Positions 10,904-22,170 of a stretch of DNA of 64,000 bases are shown in pieces (the first letter of the stretch is position 1; every line of letters begins with the position of its first letter). The position numbers and the translations under genes were made by a program. Under the pieces are notes generated by a model that had not been told where the DNA came from, searched no databases, and worked only from the letters and a program-made list of their open reading frames with translations. The DNA is from Przewalskia tangutica (lineage: Eukaryota > Streptophyta > Magnoliopsida > Solanales > Solanaceae): assembly GCA_029844215.1 (NCBI GenBank), contig CM056726.1, forward strand, positions 80,467,548-80,531,547, written 5' to 3'.

Positions 10904-12047
10904 TGTTATACCCCGTATTTTTCAGAGTATGTACGTGAGGGCGTACGTACGAAAGTTTAGCCTTAAAGTTTAGGCCTAGGATATTTTTTTTTGGCACAAC
11001 TCACAAAACGAATGGTTTTCCGACGAAACGTTTAACAAGACTCGCGTAGGGTAAATTCCGGCTATGTCATTTCTAATTTTTGCAGATTTTTCCGAGAGAC
11101 GAAACATTTTGGACCAACAAGAGGGCGACACTTGTCACCCTCTAGTTGGTGGGCGTTGGGGCGGCAATGGGGGACGAAAGTGTGGCTTTTTGTCAAGGAG
11201 TTGGTAGGATATTTTTTGTGTAGTAGATAGAATGGACACTTGCCTAAATCCTCACCCTACACTTGCATAGCACTTGGCTTCATCTTGGCCATTGGTTGGC
11301 CATTGCTTGACCTATAAATACCCCCCTTTAGATGAAGAGTTCTTCATCCACAAAATCATTCTCCAAGTCTTGAAATTCCCTCCCCTCTCTTGTAGTATTT
11401 TCGTCCAACACACTCTCCCCCTCTAGCCTTAGTGGCTTGGCCGAGAGCCCCATAAAGCAAGCCCTAGCCGAAATACCACCCCCCCCACCCTTGGTAGAAA
11501 TGTTATCTTCCAAGTATAGTTACTATTCCTAAATACCCTAGCCCAAATCCCTTATAGTATTTAAGTATAAGTGGTGTAGAACTTCTAAGGGTTCTTGGAG
11601 CTATCGGAGCGTGCATTTAGGAGCTAAACCTCGCTCAGGATCGACGTTTATACTTGGATAATATTGGGCTTATCGAGGTAAATAATCTTATCCTCCTTTT
11701 GTAATTAGAAAATACATACTGTAGAAGTATAGGAATATGTATAAAATACTTAGAAGGTATTACAGAATAGAATTGAATTGTTATCACTGTAGAAGGGTAT
11801 AAAAGATGAATAATTGAACTGTACTTACATAGATCGTATTCTGATCAGTATAGTTTACCGGGTAGGGAAGTGCTGCCCAAATTTCCATAGAATAGAGAAC
11901 CCTCTGCTTAGAGCTTTGTACAGTACAGTCTAGACGTTGATAGACGTATTTGACTGTTATAGGTCGATTCTCTGCGCGCGACATATTCGACTTGGCAGGT
12001 GGATTTCGCCGAGAAGGTATGTGATTCTTCCTATACTCTTGAGCATG

Positions 12048-12265
12048 ATATTTTAAAAGAATACATATATATAGTACGGTAGACGTACGTGTGTTAACTG
12101 AACGTAGCTCTACGGCAATGTCTTTTGACTTAAGCCTGAATAATAAGAATCTGGAAATATTTTAAAAGAATATATATATATAGTACGGTAGACGTACGTG
12201 TGTTAACTGAACGTAGCTCTACGGCAATGTATTTTGACTTAAGCCTGAATAATAAGAATCTTGAA
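12048..12265 (+). repeat. 109-bp tandem duplication in LTR
   Basis: Copies start at 12048 and 12157. Same unit and same period as 6411-6628, which supports the pairing of these two LTRs. Confidence 0.8.
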
Positions 12266-13461
12266 GTATTTCAAAAGAATCAAGAACCGTTTTTGAAAGA
12301 AGAGTAATGCTTGATTTTAATAACTTAAGAGTTATACTAGCTTTATGGGAAGTTAGGTATAACGGCTTAAGAGAGATAAAAAGAATGGTTTATTGATTTT
12401 AGAAGTTAAGAGACTTGACTTAATTGAATTAACATGAAGTTTGTTAAAAAGTGTGATACCTCATTCGTGAATAATGAGTACTTGGTTTTTTTAAAAGGAA
12501 TAATGTTTTACTGATTTCGGAAATTAGAATAAGTATCGAACAAACCACTGCAGCGTTAATAAAGGGAAATGTACTGACTAATTAATGTATTATTAAAACC
12601 AGTAGAAACCTCCATCTGCATAGAAGCTAAGATGAGACAAAATGATATTTCCTAGATCATGACTGCTTTAATAAGATTGTTATAAATAAGAATAACCTAC
12701 TCACATATAAGGCATATGTTTCTCAAATCTTTTTAAAGGAGAATTATATCATTATGTGATTAAAACTATGAACTACGAAACCTTTCGAAAATGAGAAACT
12801 TGAGCATCTGAAATTAGGCAAACTTGAACGTTTAGAAAAGAATGTTGTTACTTGATTTTGTTCTGGTTTACTTAAAAATGTTAGTCACTCTATTACTACG
12901 GGTATCGGGTGACCTTTATAAAAGAAATGAATCTCTTAAAGAATTAATGTATGTAGTACTTTGGAGTTAGAACTTGGTTTTGTTAAACGTAAACATTAAA
13001 GTACCTTGTGTGGTTAGCTTGTCTATGTTTTGCTGGTAATAGCCTTGTGATACCTTCCTGCTGGTTTGATAAGTGCCCATGTTATGATACTACGTGTGTT
13101 AATGTCTTGTGATGTTATTCTTGTTGTGCTTACGTTGTTAAACGTTAAGCGTTATCGTTATTATATCATATACCCATCGACTTATTATACCGGGCTTGCC
13201 ACCCCGATGCGCGGTCTCTACGGCCTATGCGGTCTGTGTGACTATGCGGAGCGGCGGTATGCTCGATTGATCATTCGGTGTATTAGCCCGACGCGGGATG
13301 CCCTATGCGGTCTGTGTGACTATGCGGTCTATTGAGACTATGCGGACTGCGGGAGTCCAGGAGGGTACCGGGGTTGGCTACCCCCGATGCGAGGAATACC
13401 TCATGCGGGTCTATGTGTGACCTATGCGGACTGCGGGAGTCCAGGGTTAGGCATGCATAAT

Positions 13462-15906
13462 TGTTATACCCCGTATTTCCAGAGTATGTACGTGAGGGCG
13501 TACGTACGAAAGTTTAGCCTTAAAGTAAGCAATGGGACGTTTTTTTGGGCACAACTCATTAAAAGAATCGTTTTCCGACGAAACGTTTTACACAACTCGC
13601 GTAGGATAAATTCCAGCTATGTCATTTCTAATTTTTACGGATTTTTCCGAGAGACGAAACACTTTGGACCAACGAGAGGGCGACACTTGTCACCCTCTCC
13701 TTGGTGGATGTGTGGACGGCATTAGGGCCGAATGAATGGCTTATTTTGTCTTGGAGTTGGTAGGATATTTTGTGTGCAAGTTGGCTAGGTACACTTGCCC
13801 AAATCTTGACCTTACACTTGCCTTGCACTTGGCATCATCTTGGCCCTTGGTTGGCCATGGCTTGACCTATAAATACCCCCTTAAGATGAAGAGTTCTTCA
13901 TCCACAAATTCCTTTCCAAGTCTTGAAAATCCTTCCCTCTCCCTTGTAGCTTTTCGTCCAAACACCTCCCCCCCCCCCTTGAGAAACTTAGCCGAGGCTA
14001 TCCCCCCCTAGCCTAGCCGAAATCTACCCCCTCCCTTGGTAGAAAAGTTGCCTTCTAGTATTGTTATAATGCCCAAAATACCCTAGCCCAAATCCCTTAG
14101 TACTTGGTAGAAGTTGTGAAGAACTTCTAAGGTTTCTGGAGCTATCGGGCGTCTGACTTAGGAGCTAAGCCTTGCTCCGGATCGACTTATATCTAGGATA
14201 TTATTGGGCTTACCGAGGTAAATAATCCTAACCCTCTTTTGTATTAGAGAATACATACTGTAGAAGTATAGAATTAAGTATTGAATACTTAGAAAGATAG
14301 TACAGAATAGAATTGAAAGTTATCACGTAGAAGGGTTTAAAAGAAGAATAATCAAATCAGACTTACATAAGACTTTCCTGATGAACTTGAGTAGCTCGCC
14401 GGGTAGGGAAGTGCTGCCCAATTTTCCGTAGGATAGAGAACCCTCTGCTTAGAACTATTTACAGAGTAGTCTGAACGTTGATAGACGTGTCTGACTATTA
14501 TAGGTTGATTCTCTGCGCGCGACATATTCAACTTGGCAGGTGGATTTCGCCGAGAAGGTATGTGATTCTTCCTATACCCTTGAGCATGATATTTTTAAAT
14601 ATATATAGTACGGTAGACGTACGTGTGTTAACTGAATAATACTTACGGCAATGTCTCGCGACTTAAGCCTGAATAATACTTACGGCAATATCTCGCGACT
14701 TAAGCCTGAATAATACGGATCTGAAAGTATTTCAAAAGAATACTGAATCATTTTTAACAGAAGGGAACTAATTGGTTTTTAAACAGAAAGCTTAAGAGTT
14801 ATACTAGCTTTATGGGAAGTTAGGTATAACAACTTAAGAATGATAAAAGGAACAGTTTACTTATGTGTTTAGAACAGACTTACATTGATCTATGGAAAGA
14901 ATAATAAAATGGTTTGATAAGTAGACATGATATGAGGTTATGTGTGTTAGTGTCTTGTAACGTTTTTATAAAAGGGTATTCTTGTTGTGCTTATGTGTTT
15001 AACGATAAGCTGTTATGTTAGTATTATATCACTCACCTCTTGACATAAATCTGGGGTTAAGCCTCCGACGCGGTATACCTCGTGCGATCGTGTGACTATG
15101 ATGCGGGGACACCTACGCGGTGCAATGTGACCTATGCGGGTGCGAGTTCGAGTTAGTGTGCGGGGTTATACCTCATGCGGTTTATGTGGCCATGCGGACT
15201 ACGAGTCGGGGCGATGCGAGTAGCTACCCTCGATGCGGGGTTATGCCTACGCAGCTCACGTGAGTGGCCTATGCGGACTACGGAGTCCGTGATTAGGCTT
15301 GCTTAATGATACTATGGGCAATTGGCCCTGCTTCGATCATTCGCAACCTAGAAAAGACCTGCTACAGTTTACCTATTGTTGCTCTTGTTTATGATGTGGC
15401 ACTATGTGCTACCTTAGTTGTTTCATACATATATGTAAATGGGTTTTAAAATGATATGATTTCATTTAAGTACTTTACGCTTACATACTTAGTACTGTTG
15501 TCTCGACCTTCCCGCCTGCGTTCATGCCGCAGGCAGGTGCTAGATCCACATCCTTAGGATCTTTGCGTTGGTGTCAGGAGCTCCATCTTCTCCGGAGGCT
15601 CTACTTTTGGGTATGATCTCCCTGTATTGTAGATAGTTTTGTACAGTCAGGGTATGGCGGGGCCCTGTCCCGCCATAGTTGTTTACTTCCTTAGAGGTCT
15701 GTAGTCCTATTGTACAGTTGGGATGTAACTGCAAAACAATGTTTTTATATATATGCCGAAAGGCAGGCTTTTCTTCAGATAAACTGTTTCTCTTTTTTAA
15801 TAATGTTTCTTGTCTTATTTTATATTTCCGCTGATTTTCTCTGATGTATGACTGCTTGGGTGCCCGGGTAAGGCACCAGTCACGGGCCCCGGAACGGGTC
15901 GTGACA
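13462..15906 (+). mobile_element. Solo LTR (2445 bp) of the gag-pol family, with 5-bp TSD
   Basis: Complete LTR, TGTTATACCCCG to GGTCGTGACA, flanked by the perfect duplication ATAAT (13457-13461 and 15907-15911) inside the LTR at 10904. Length and sequence match the two LTRs of the gag-pol element at 46655-56403, so it belongs to that subfamily and lost its interior by LTR-LTR recombination. TATAAATA is at 13868-13875, a 37-bp tandem repeat at 14634-14713 and the hairpin chain at about 15500-15890. Confidence 0.9.
14634..14713 (+). repeat. 37-bp tandem repeat in solo LTR
   Basis: Units start with GAATAATACTTACGGCAAT at 14634 and 14671, with a partial third at 14708. Each ends ACTTAAGCCT. Copy number differs between LTRs of this subfamily (see 41288-41432). 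Confidence 0.8.
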
Positions 15907-16499
15907 ATAATGATACTATGGGCGAGTGGCCTTGCTTCGATCATTCGCGGCCTAGGAAAGACCTGTTACAGTTTACCTATTATTGCTCTTGTTTGTGATA
16001 TGGCACTATGTGCAAATTGAACTAATTGTATTTACAAATGGTTTTAAAATACTTTGATTTCATTTAAAGTACTTTACAGTTTCACATACTTGGTACATGT
16101 TGTACTGACCTCCTTCGGGGGGATGCGTTCATGCCGCAGGTAAAGGTACTCCTGTTGTTGATCCCCGCTCTTAGGATCATCAAGCTGTTTGGGAAAGCTC
16201 CGCTTTCTCGAGGCTTTGCTTTTAGTATGGTCCCTGCCGTTGTAGGTATTTGTATTCAGGTATGGCGGGCCCGTCCCGCCATTGTTGTTATAAATCATTA
16301 GAGGTCCAGCGCGTTAAAAGGTTGGGATGTAATCGCTCACTTTGGGTATTTATATATATATGCCGAAGGCAACTTTTCTTCAGATAATCGTGTCTCAATT
16401 TATACCGTTTCATATCTTGGTTGTTTTATATTCCGATTACTCGATGTATGACTACTTGGGTGCCCGTAAGGCACTACCACGCCCCTAACGGTCATGACA

Positions 16500-16837
16500 A
16501 GATCTATGACGGACAAGGCCCGCCGCACTTCGAATATACATACTTGTAACATCAAAAGCTTGTACTAAATGATAGGTCAAGGGCCTCGTCCGTCACAGTT
16601 GTTATGTAAAAAATTCTTAGAGGTCTGTAGTCATATCTTGTGGATTGGGTTGTGTACAGAAAAAAAAAGGTAACTGCTTTTTGGGTTACGTGTATATTTT
16701 TGGAAGGTGGTCTTATCGGCTAGCCTGTTATTTATTTCCTGTTAAGTTTATGTATGTCCTGCTGATTATCTCTGATGTATACCTGTAAGGGTGCCCAGGT
16801 AGGGCACCAGTCGCGGGCCCGGGGTCGGGTCGTGACA
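16500..16837. mobile_element. Composite LTR junction: minus-strand fragment then plus-strand LTR end
   Basis: 16500-16575 repeats, in the same orientation, the family C sequence at about 17028-17099 (ATGACGG-ACAAGGCC through ATCAAAAGCTTGTAC). From about 16576 the orientation flips: TTAGAGGTCTGTAG through GGTCGTGACA at 16837 is the plus-strand 3' end of a family B/C-like LTR. It abuts a minus-strand family C LTR at 16838 that lacks its own terminal bases. This is a rearranged head-to-head junction; the order of events cannot be read here. Confidence 0.6.
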
Positions 16838-18168
16838 TTTATACCCATACATCACATACAAACAGCGGAAACTTAAGAACGACTCGAAATGTCATAACAA
16901 ACTTGTATAATAAAACAGGCACGCCGACAATGCTGGCACTATATACAAAGTATCTAAAATTAACTACAACTTTACATGTCTAACCCACACCTGACTACAG
17001 ACCTCTAAGAGTATACAATATCTATGACGGGACAAGGCCCCGCCGTACCCCTGAATATACATACCTGTAACATCAAAAGCTTGTACCAAAATGATAGGCT
17101 CCGGATCAATGGAGCTATCCCAAAAGCTGGACAATGATCCTAAGCATGTGGATCGCCAAACTGAGTACCTACACCTGCGGGCATGAACGTAGCCCCCCGA
17201 AGGGGGTCAGTACAATAGGTACCAAGTATGTAAAACATAAAGTACAGTAAATAAAATCAGAACTGTACAAAAGGTGGCAGGGACAAGTATGAAAATAAAA
17301 TACCAGGTCCAACCGTGCCACATAGACTAGAGTCGATTGTACCTTTTTTTAAAATAGAGAGTCAATTGTGCCTTTTAAAAATAGAGTCATGTCAAAATCA
17401 TAGATGCCTGCCCATATAAATATGTATATATGTTAGTGTTGCGGATCGTGCAACCCGTCCCTATATATGTTAGTGTTGCGGATCGTGCAACCCGTCTCTA
17501 TATATGTTAGTGTTGCGGATCGTGCGACCTGTCCCTATATATGTTAGTATTGTGGATCATGCAACTCGTCCCTATATATTTTAGTGTTGCAGATCGTGCA
17601 ACCCTTCCCTAAATAAATCATCTCTAGACTCTCAATAAAATCATTTAAAATGAACTTTCATTTTAGGAAAACCAAGGAACTATCACGTCCTTCATTTTAA
17701 AATCATCATTTGGAAAACTCAAAGGCATTTATCCTATCATGTGTCATTTTGAAACCTCACTTGGAAAATCAAGGCACTTATCAATCATGTATCACTTTGA
17801 AATCATCTTTTGAAAACTCAAAGGAATAAAACCAAGGTACCAACATATCATGTACCCATCATTAAAATGAACGTTCATTTTAGAAAAACCAAAGTACTAT
17901 CATATCACGTATTATCAAGGATTAAAATCCAATAAACTATGTACGTCCGCCGTACACATTCTTCATATAATCATGCCAAAAGAGAAAATGATAGTTTCAC
18001 ATACCTTATCGGCTATACCAACTTGACAACTAGTATACGCCTCAATAAGTACTCCAACCTAAAATAACAATAATATGTATATCAACTTCATGATACTAGT
18101 ATATACTATACCACATAATGACTCTCCTTTTATATAAAAATTTGGGCAGCACTTCCCCGATTTGTACG
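16838..18168 (-). mobile_element. Family C LTR fragment (minus strand)
   Basis: A diverged relative of the A and B LTRs in reverse orientation. From the left it holds the U5 stem-loop chain (about 17000-17215: GATCC...GGATC, AGCTCC...GGAGCC, CCCCCTTCGGGGG), an A/T-rich body, a 37-bp minisatellite (17431-17615), and tracts alternating TTCATTTTA/TAAAATGAA. The true terminus is missing at 16838. At the right, a sequence like the GGGCAGCACTTCCC block of other LTRs is cut by a plus-strand LTR at 18169. No coding sequence seen. Confidence 0.65.
17431..17615 (+). repeat. 37-bp minisatellite, five units
   Basis: Units start at 17431, 17468, 17505, 17542 and 17579 with TGTTAGTGTTGCGGATCGTG, the last diverged. 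The period is exactly 37 bp. It lies within the family C LTR and has no protein-coding reading. Confidence 0.9.
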
Positions 18169-20705
18169 TGTTACACCCAGTATTTGCAGGACATATTTTA
18201 AGAACGTATGTAAGAACTCACAAGTGTTAAGATTTGAGACTTGAAAATTTTTTATCGGAATTATGAAATTGTCAGAAAACGTAATATTGTGACGAATGGG
18301 AGGGCGACACGTGTCACCACCCCTTGTTGTTGCCTTGGACGAAAATGTCATGGACAAAATGGTCATTGACCATAGTCTTGGATGACTAAGTCTTGCAAGT
18401 AGTGAGCTTGAGATTCTTGACTAAGTCAAAGGACCCACAAGGCTTGATATTTAATAAGAGCTCATCCAAACCACCCATTTGGTTGCATCTTGACCCTCCA
18501 TTGCACTATATAATACTACTAGTAGCAAGACTAATTCCAACACTTAGAAAATTTTCAAGAAAAATTGAAGAGCAAGAGCTAGTGCTCTCGGGTTCACTCC
18601 ACAAGAAAAAGAATTTTTTTTGTTTCTTATCCATTAAGCTCCACACTTTAAACCAAGGTTTTTGAGTGTATTGTAAGCATATCTCAATAGAAAAATCTCG
18701 GAAAAAGATAGTTTTCGGGTTAGTCGCAAAGCGAAAACCTAGTTGTCTTTCTAGGTTTTGTTTGGAAGTTTGAAGGAAATTTGGTGGTGTTGTTCTAAGG
18801 GTCTCAAGTAGCGGATTGAAGCGTCTTGAAGAGGCTCTAAGTTGCTAAGGAGCGACTTCGGATTTGGAATTGGATTAAGATTCGTTGAGGTATAATCTTG
18901 TCTCTTAAAAGTGTTACAAGACTATTTATATTGTTGTTAGCTTTACATGTTGCTAGCATGAAGTATATGTGTTGAAGTTTATAAGTGTTGTGGATTGCTT
19001 GTAGCCTTAGAATCCGAAATGTAATGTAAGCCATGTGAAGTTGGATTACAAATTGGTCGTTTATTAGAATCGTCGCATGTTAATTACTTGGAGATTATAG
19101 TAGTTATAATCGATTGCGACTTGATATCATGTTAGGCTAATAACTTGGATTGAAATGGAAATTGGATAAGAATTGATGTTGTAGTACTTCAAGTTAGCCG
19201 AATTGGCCTAGTAAGTTGTATTAATTTGATATCGTTTGTAGGGCGGAATTTTACACGTCCAGTAGGCGTGTAATCCCCTATTGTTGATTGCGTTGATTGG
19301 GCCTTAAATGTGGCGTGTTTGGTTATTGTATTCGGCCTTGAAAAAGGTGGCAAAGTAGTAGAAACAAAGGAGGTGCTGTCCGATTTTCCGTAGAAATTAG
19401 TGACCTTACACTTATAATATTCTACGTTTGAAGTAAGACGTTAATAGACGTATTGTGGATATTATAGGTTGACATACTACGGGCGGGGCATTGTACTTGG
19501 CAAGTGGTTGACCCGAAGAGGTATGTAGAACTTTTCCTATCTTTTGAGCATGAGTGTTGTACGTATATAGTACGGTAGACGTACAAGACTTTGATATCCT
19601 TTACTAGTTTTTATGAATAGCCAAGTCGGGTGAGTTAGGAGATTAACTCACTTCTTTGAAAGTATTAAGGATATCTTAAGTTTTGTTAAAATTAAGGGAC
19701 TTGAAGAGTTTTAAAGTATGTGATACTTGTTTCGTTTTAAACGTATAAGTCCCTTGGATAGGAAATTGTATTTTGGCTAAGGTATAAAGTGAATATAACG
19801 ACTTTATGGGAAGTTGGTTATATTTGCTTTATGGAAAGATAAATGACTTGATCTAATGAAAAGGCAATTTGATTTTAAGGCATCAATTGCCTAAGGTTTT
19901 GTAAGAAAAGGAGTCATTTTTAAACGAGTGGAAGTATGTAGTACTTTGGGTTAAATTCCCGGATTTTTTTATAAAAGACATGTTAGTGCCTTAAGTAAAC
20001 TAAATGAGAGTGTATATTAACAAGAATAATAAGAAGTTAGGGGATTTCTTAACTTGCTTATATATTGTATGATAAGCCGGTAGTGCTTATGTTATGTATG
20101 ATAGCCGGTTTGTGCTAGTGGTAGTTTTCTCCTTACGGGGTCATTCCCCGGGTTTGTGGCATTTGCATATTCCGTGGATTTGCTACCCACGATGCGAGAA
20201 ATACCTCATGCGAGTCCGTAAGGGCTTATGTGGGTGAAATAGTACCATGCGGGCGGTTACAGCCTATGCGAGGAATACCTCATGCGAGTCCGTAAGGGCT
20301 TATGCGGGTGAAATAGTCCCATGCGAGGAATACCTCACGCGGGTCCACGCGACCTATGCGGGTGAAATAGTCCCAGGAGTAGGATTGCTTAATGATATCA
20401 CGCAAGGTGGCCCTGCTTTGATCGTGAGCTTCCTATTTTATGTTGTAAGTATACTCCTATTTGCTCTCATTGTTAGTAAGGCACAGTGTACTGTAATTTG
20501 ATTATCATACAAGTCTCCGGCTTTGTTTTAAACTTATGATGTAATTACAGTATTTTCCAGTTTTACATACTTAGTAAATATTGTGTACTGACCCCCTTCC
20601 TCGGGGGGCTGCGTTCATGCCGCAGGTAGGGGTAAACAGGTGGTGGATCCTCTTTCTTAGGATCACTTATCAGACGTCAGAAGCTCCATTTCTCCGGAGG
20701 CTTGT
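18169..20705 (+). repeat. Family B-type LTR, plus strand, interrupted
   Basis: Begins TGTTACACCCAGTATTTGC, and its first 2 kb is the reverse complement of the minus-strand LTRs ending at 24599 and 30236. TATATAAT is at 18507-18514. A cluster of ATGCGAGGAATACCTCATGC hairpins occupies about 20180-20380. It breaks at 20705, inside the U5 hairpin chain (after GGAGGCTTGT), where the minus-strand family B chain begins. Its missing 3' part is not found in the window. Confidence 0.8.
18507..18514 (+). promoter_or_regulatory. LTR TATA box (family B reference copy)
   Basis: TATATAAT about 340 bp into the LTR, downstream of TTGACCCTCCATTGCAC. Minus-strand equivalents are at 24253-24260 and 29889-29896. 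Confidence 0.55.
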
Positions 20706-20734
20706 TGTCACGACCCGACCTCGGGCCCGCGACT

Positions 20735-21150
20735 GGTGCCCTACCTGGGCACCCTTACAGGTATACATCAGAGATAATCAGCGGAACATACATGAAACTT
20801 ATAAATAAATCATCAAAGATAAAATCAACAGGTTAGCCGATAGGGCTACCTTTCTGGACATATAAATATACAACCGAAGCAGTTGCCTCATTTCCTTTAC
20901 AAACTGACCCACAAAATGTGACTACAGACCTCTAAGAGTTTTACCATAACAACTTTGGCGGGACAGGGCCCCGCCATACCCCTGAATATATATGAAACTA
21001 CAACCTCAGGGAAAACCGTACCAAGAGATAAGCCTCCGGAGAAAATAGAGCTTTTTCCCAAAAACTAAACCGAGATCCTAAGAGCAAGGATCACCAACCT
21101 GGGTACCTAAAACCTGCGGGCATGAACGCAGCCCCCCGAAGAGGGTCAGT
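20735..21150 (-). other. U5 stem-loop chain, family B copy
   Basis: Read on the minus strand: a CCYYC-TTCG-GGGGG type stem, CTGCG-ttcatgcc-CGCAG, TGATCCT...AGGATC, AGCTC...GGAGGCT, TGGCGGGG-ccctgt-CCCGCCA, AGCC-ctatc-GGCT and GGTGCCC-aggta-GGGCACC. The order equals that of family A; several loops and the sixth stem differ in sequence. It lies just before the LTR end and PBS, hence in the RNA leader. Confidence 0.6.
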
Positions 21151-21477
21151 ACAACAGGTATCGAATATGGAACAGAAATAACGTGATAAGAAATGTGATC
21201 ATAATCAGATAAAAGAATGACAAGGACAAGTATAAAATACATACCAGATCCTGCCGTGTCATTACCACTTATGAACTTAATCTTACATTATTATCTTTTC
21301 CCATTTTCAATAAAGGTTATAGCCACATTCTTACGCACATGATTAGGAAACAATAATTAAGTTAATTACTATATAACTCACTTATCTTTCATAAGTATAA
21401 TTCGGCCCTTAAAGGAGGGAGCATATACTACCCGGCCCAATCTGGGACGCGATCACGTCACACAAAAATCAAAGCAT

Positions 21478-21702
21478 GTCCGTGGAATCCCCCATCACTG
21501 CCGACAGCTATAAGTGTAAAATATAACCATGTGACGCGCCCGTGGCATCCCACCTCACTGTCGGCGTACACATACACAACATATATATATATATATCTCC
21601 TGCCCGTGGAATCCCACATCACTGTCAACAACTATAAGTGTAAAATATAACCATGTGACGCGCCCGTGGCATCCCACCTCACTGTCGGCGTACACATACA
21701 CA

Positions 21703-21742
<40 letters not shown>

Positions 21743-22170
21743 CGCGGCCGCATGCCCCGTAATACCACATCGTATAAGCATGGCCAAAACGTGCCTCGTG
21801 ATCCTCATCGTAGGTGCAGTCTTTATGGGAGCTAGCCCATGGAGTAATAATATAACATGCCCCTAATCCTCATCGCGTGCATGTCTTCACGGGAGCTAGC
21901 CTATGGAGTAATAACACGCGCAGCATCTAACCCGCATCTCCGCCGTACGCCCGCATCCTCAACGTATAAGCATGGCCAAGATCAATCACAATGGAAGCCT
22001 ACCCGTGGAATCCCCCGTCACTGCCGGTACGTCCAATAAAATGTCCGAGCATCTAACCCGCATCCTGGTCACATGCCCCGGAATCCCACATCGTTTAAGC
22101 ATGTCCAAGGATCAATCATGATGGAAGCATACCCGTGGAATCCCACATCACTGTCGGTACGTCCAAGTAA
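21478..22170 (-). repeat. Short-repeat array with TA microsatellite in family B LTR
   Basis: Two units of about 124 bp start at 21478 and 21602, each containing CCGTGGAATCCC-type and CCGTGGCATCCCACCTCACTG blocks and ending in a TA run (longest about 21707-21741). To the right, variants of GCATGCCCCGGAATCCCACAT and TATAAGCATG repeat. Equivalent arrays are at about 27128-27800 and 32768-33450. On the minus strand many units form GTGG-GATT-CCAC hairpins. Confidence 0.75.

Larger units (their letters stand above)
5286..16499 (+). mobile_element. Family A element in LTR-sharing tandem, with nested solo LTR
   Basis: Order: LTR 5286-8380, PBS 8385, gag pseudogene 8585-9521, integrase remnant, PPT 10891-10903, LTR 10904-16499. 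The left LTR is preceded by a second internal stub rather than by a target duplication, so the structure is LTR-internal-LTR-internal-LTR. The internal region is about 2.5 kb and lacks protease, reverse transcriptase and RNase H. The right LTR is split by a solo LTR at 13462-15906. Confidence 0.8.
10904..16499 (+). repeat. Family A 3' LTR, split by a solo LTR
   Basis: Two parts, 10904-13461 and 15907-16499, read through into each other once the insertion at 13462-15906 and one copy of its 5-bp duplication are removed. It has a TATAAATA box at 11313-11320, the 109-bp duplication at 12048-12265, a TATGCGG cluster at about 13200-13450 and the U5 hairpin chain at about 16100-16490. It ends GTCATGACA, with a C-to-T-type change at the terminus. 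Confidence 0.85.

Noticed and set aside
17431..17615. CRISPR-like array
   Set aside because: The 37-bp units are contiguous with no spacers, in a plant LTR; it is a minisatellite.
21555..21866. Open frames rich in alternating Tyr-Ile
   Set aside because: Translations of TA microsatellites in the family B LTR array.
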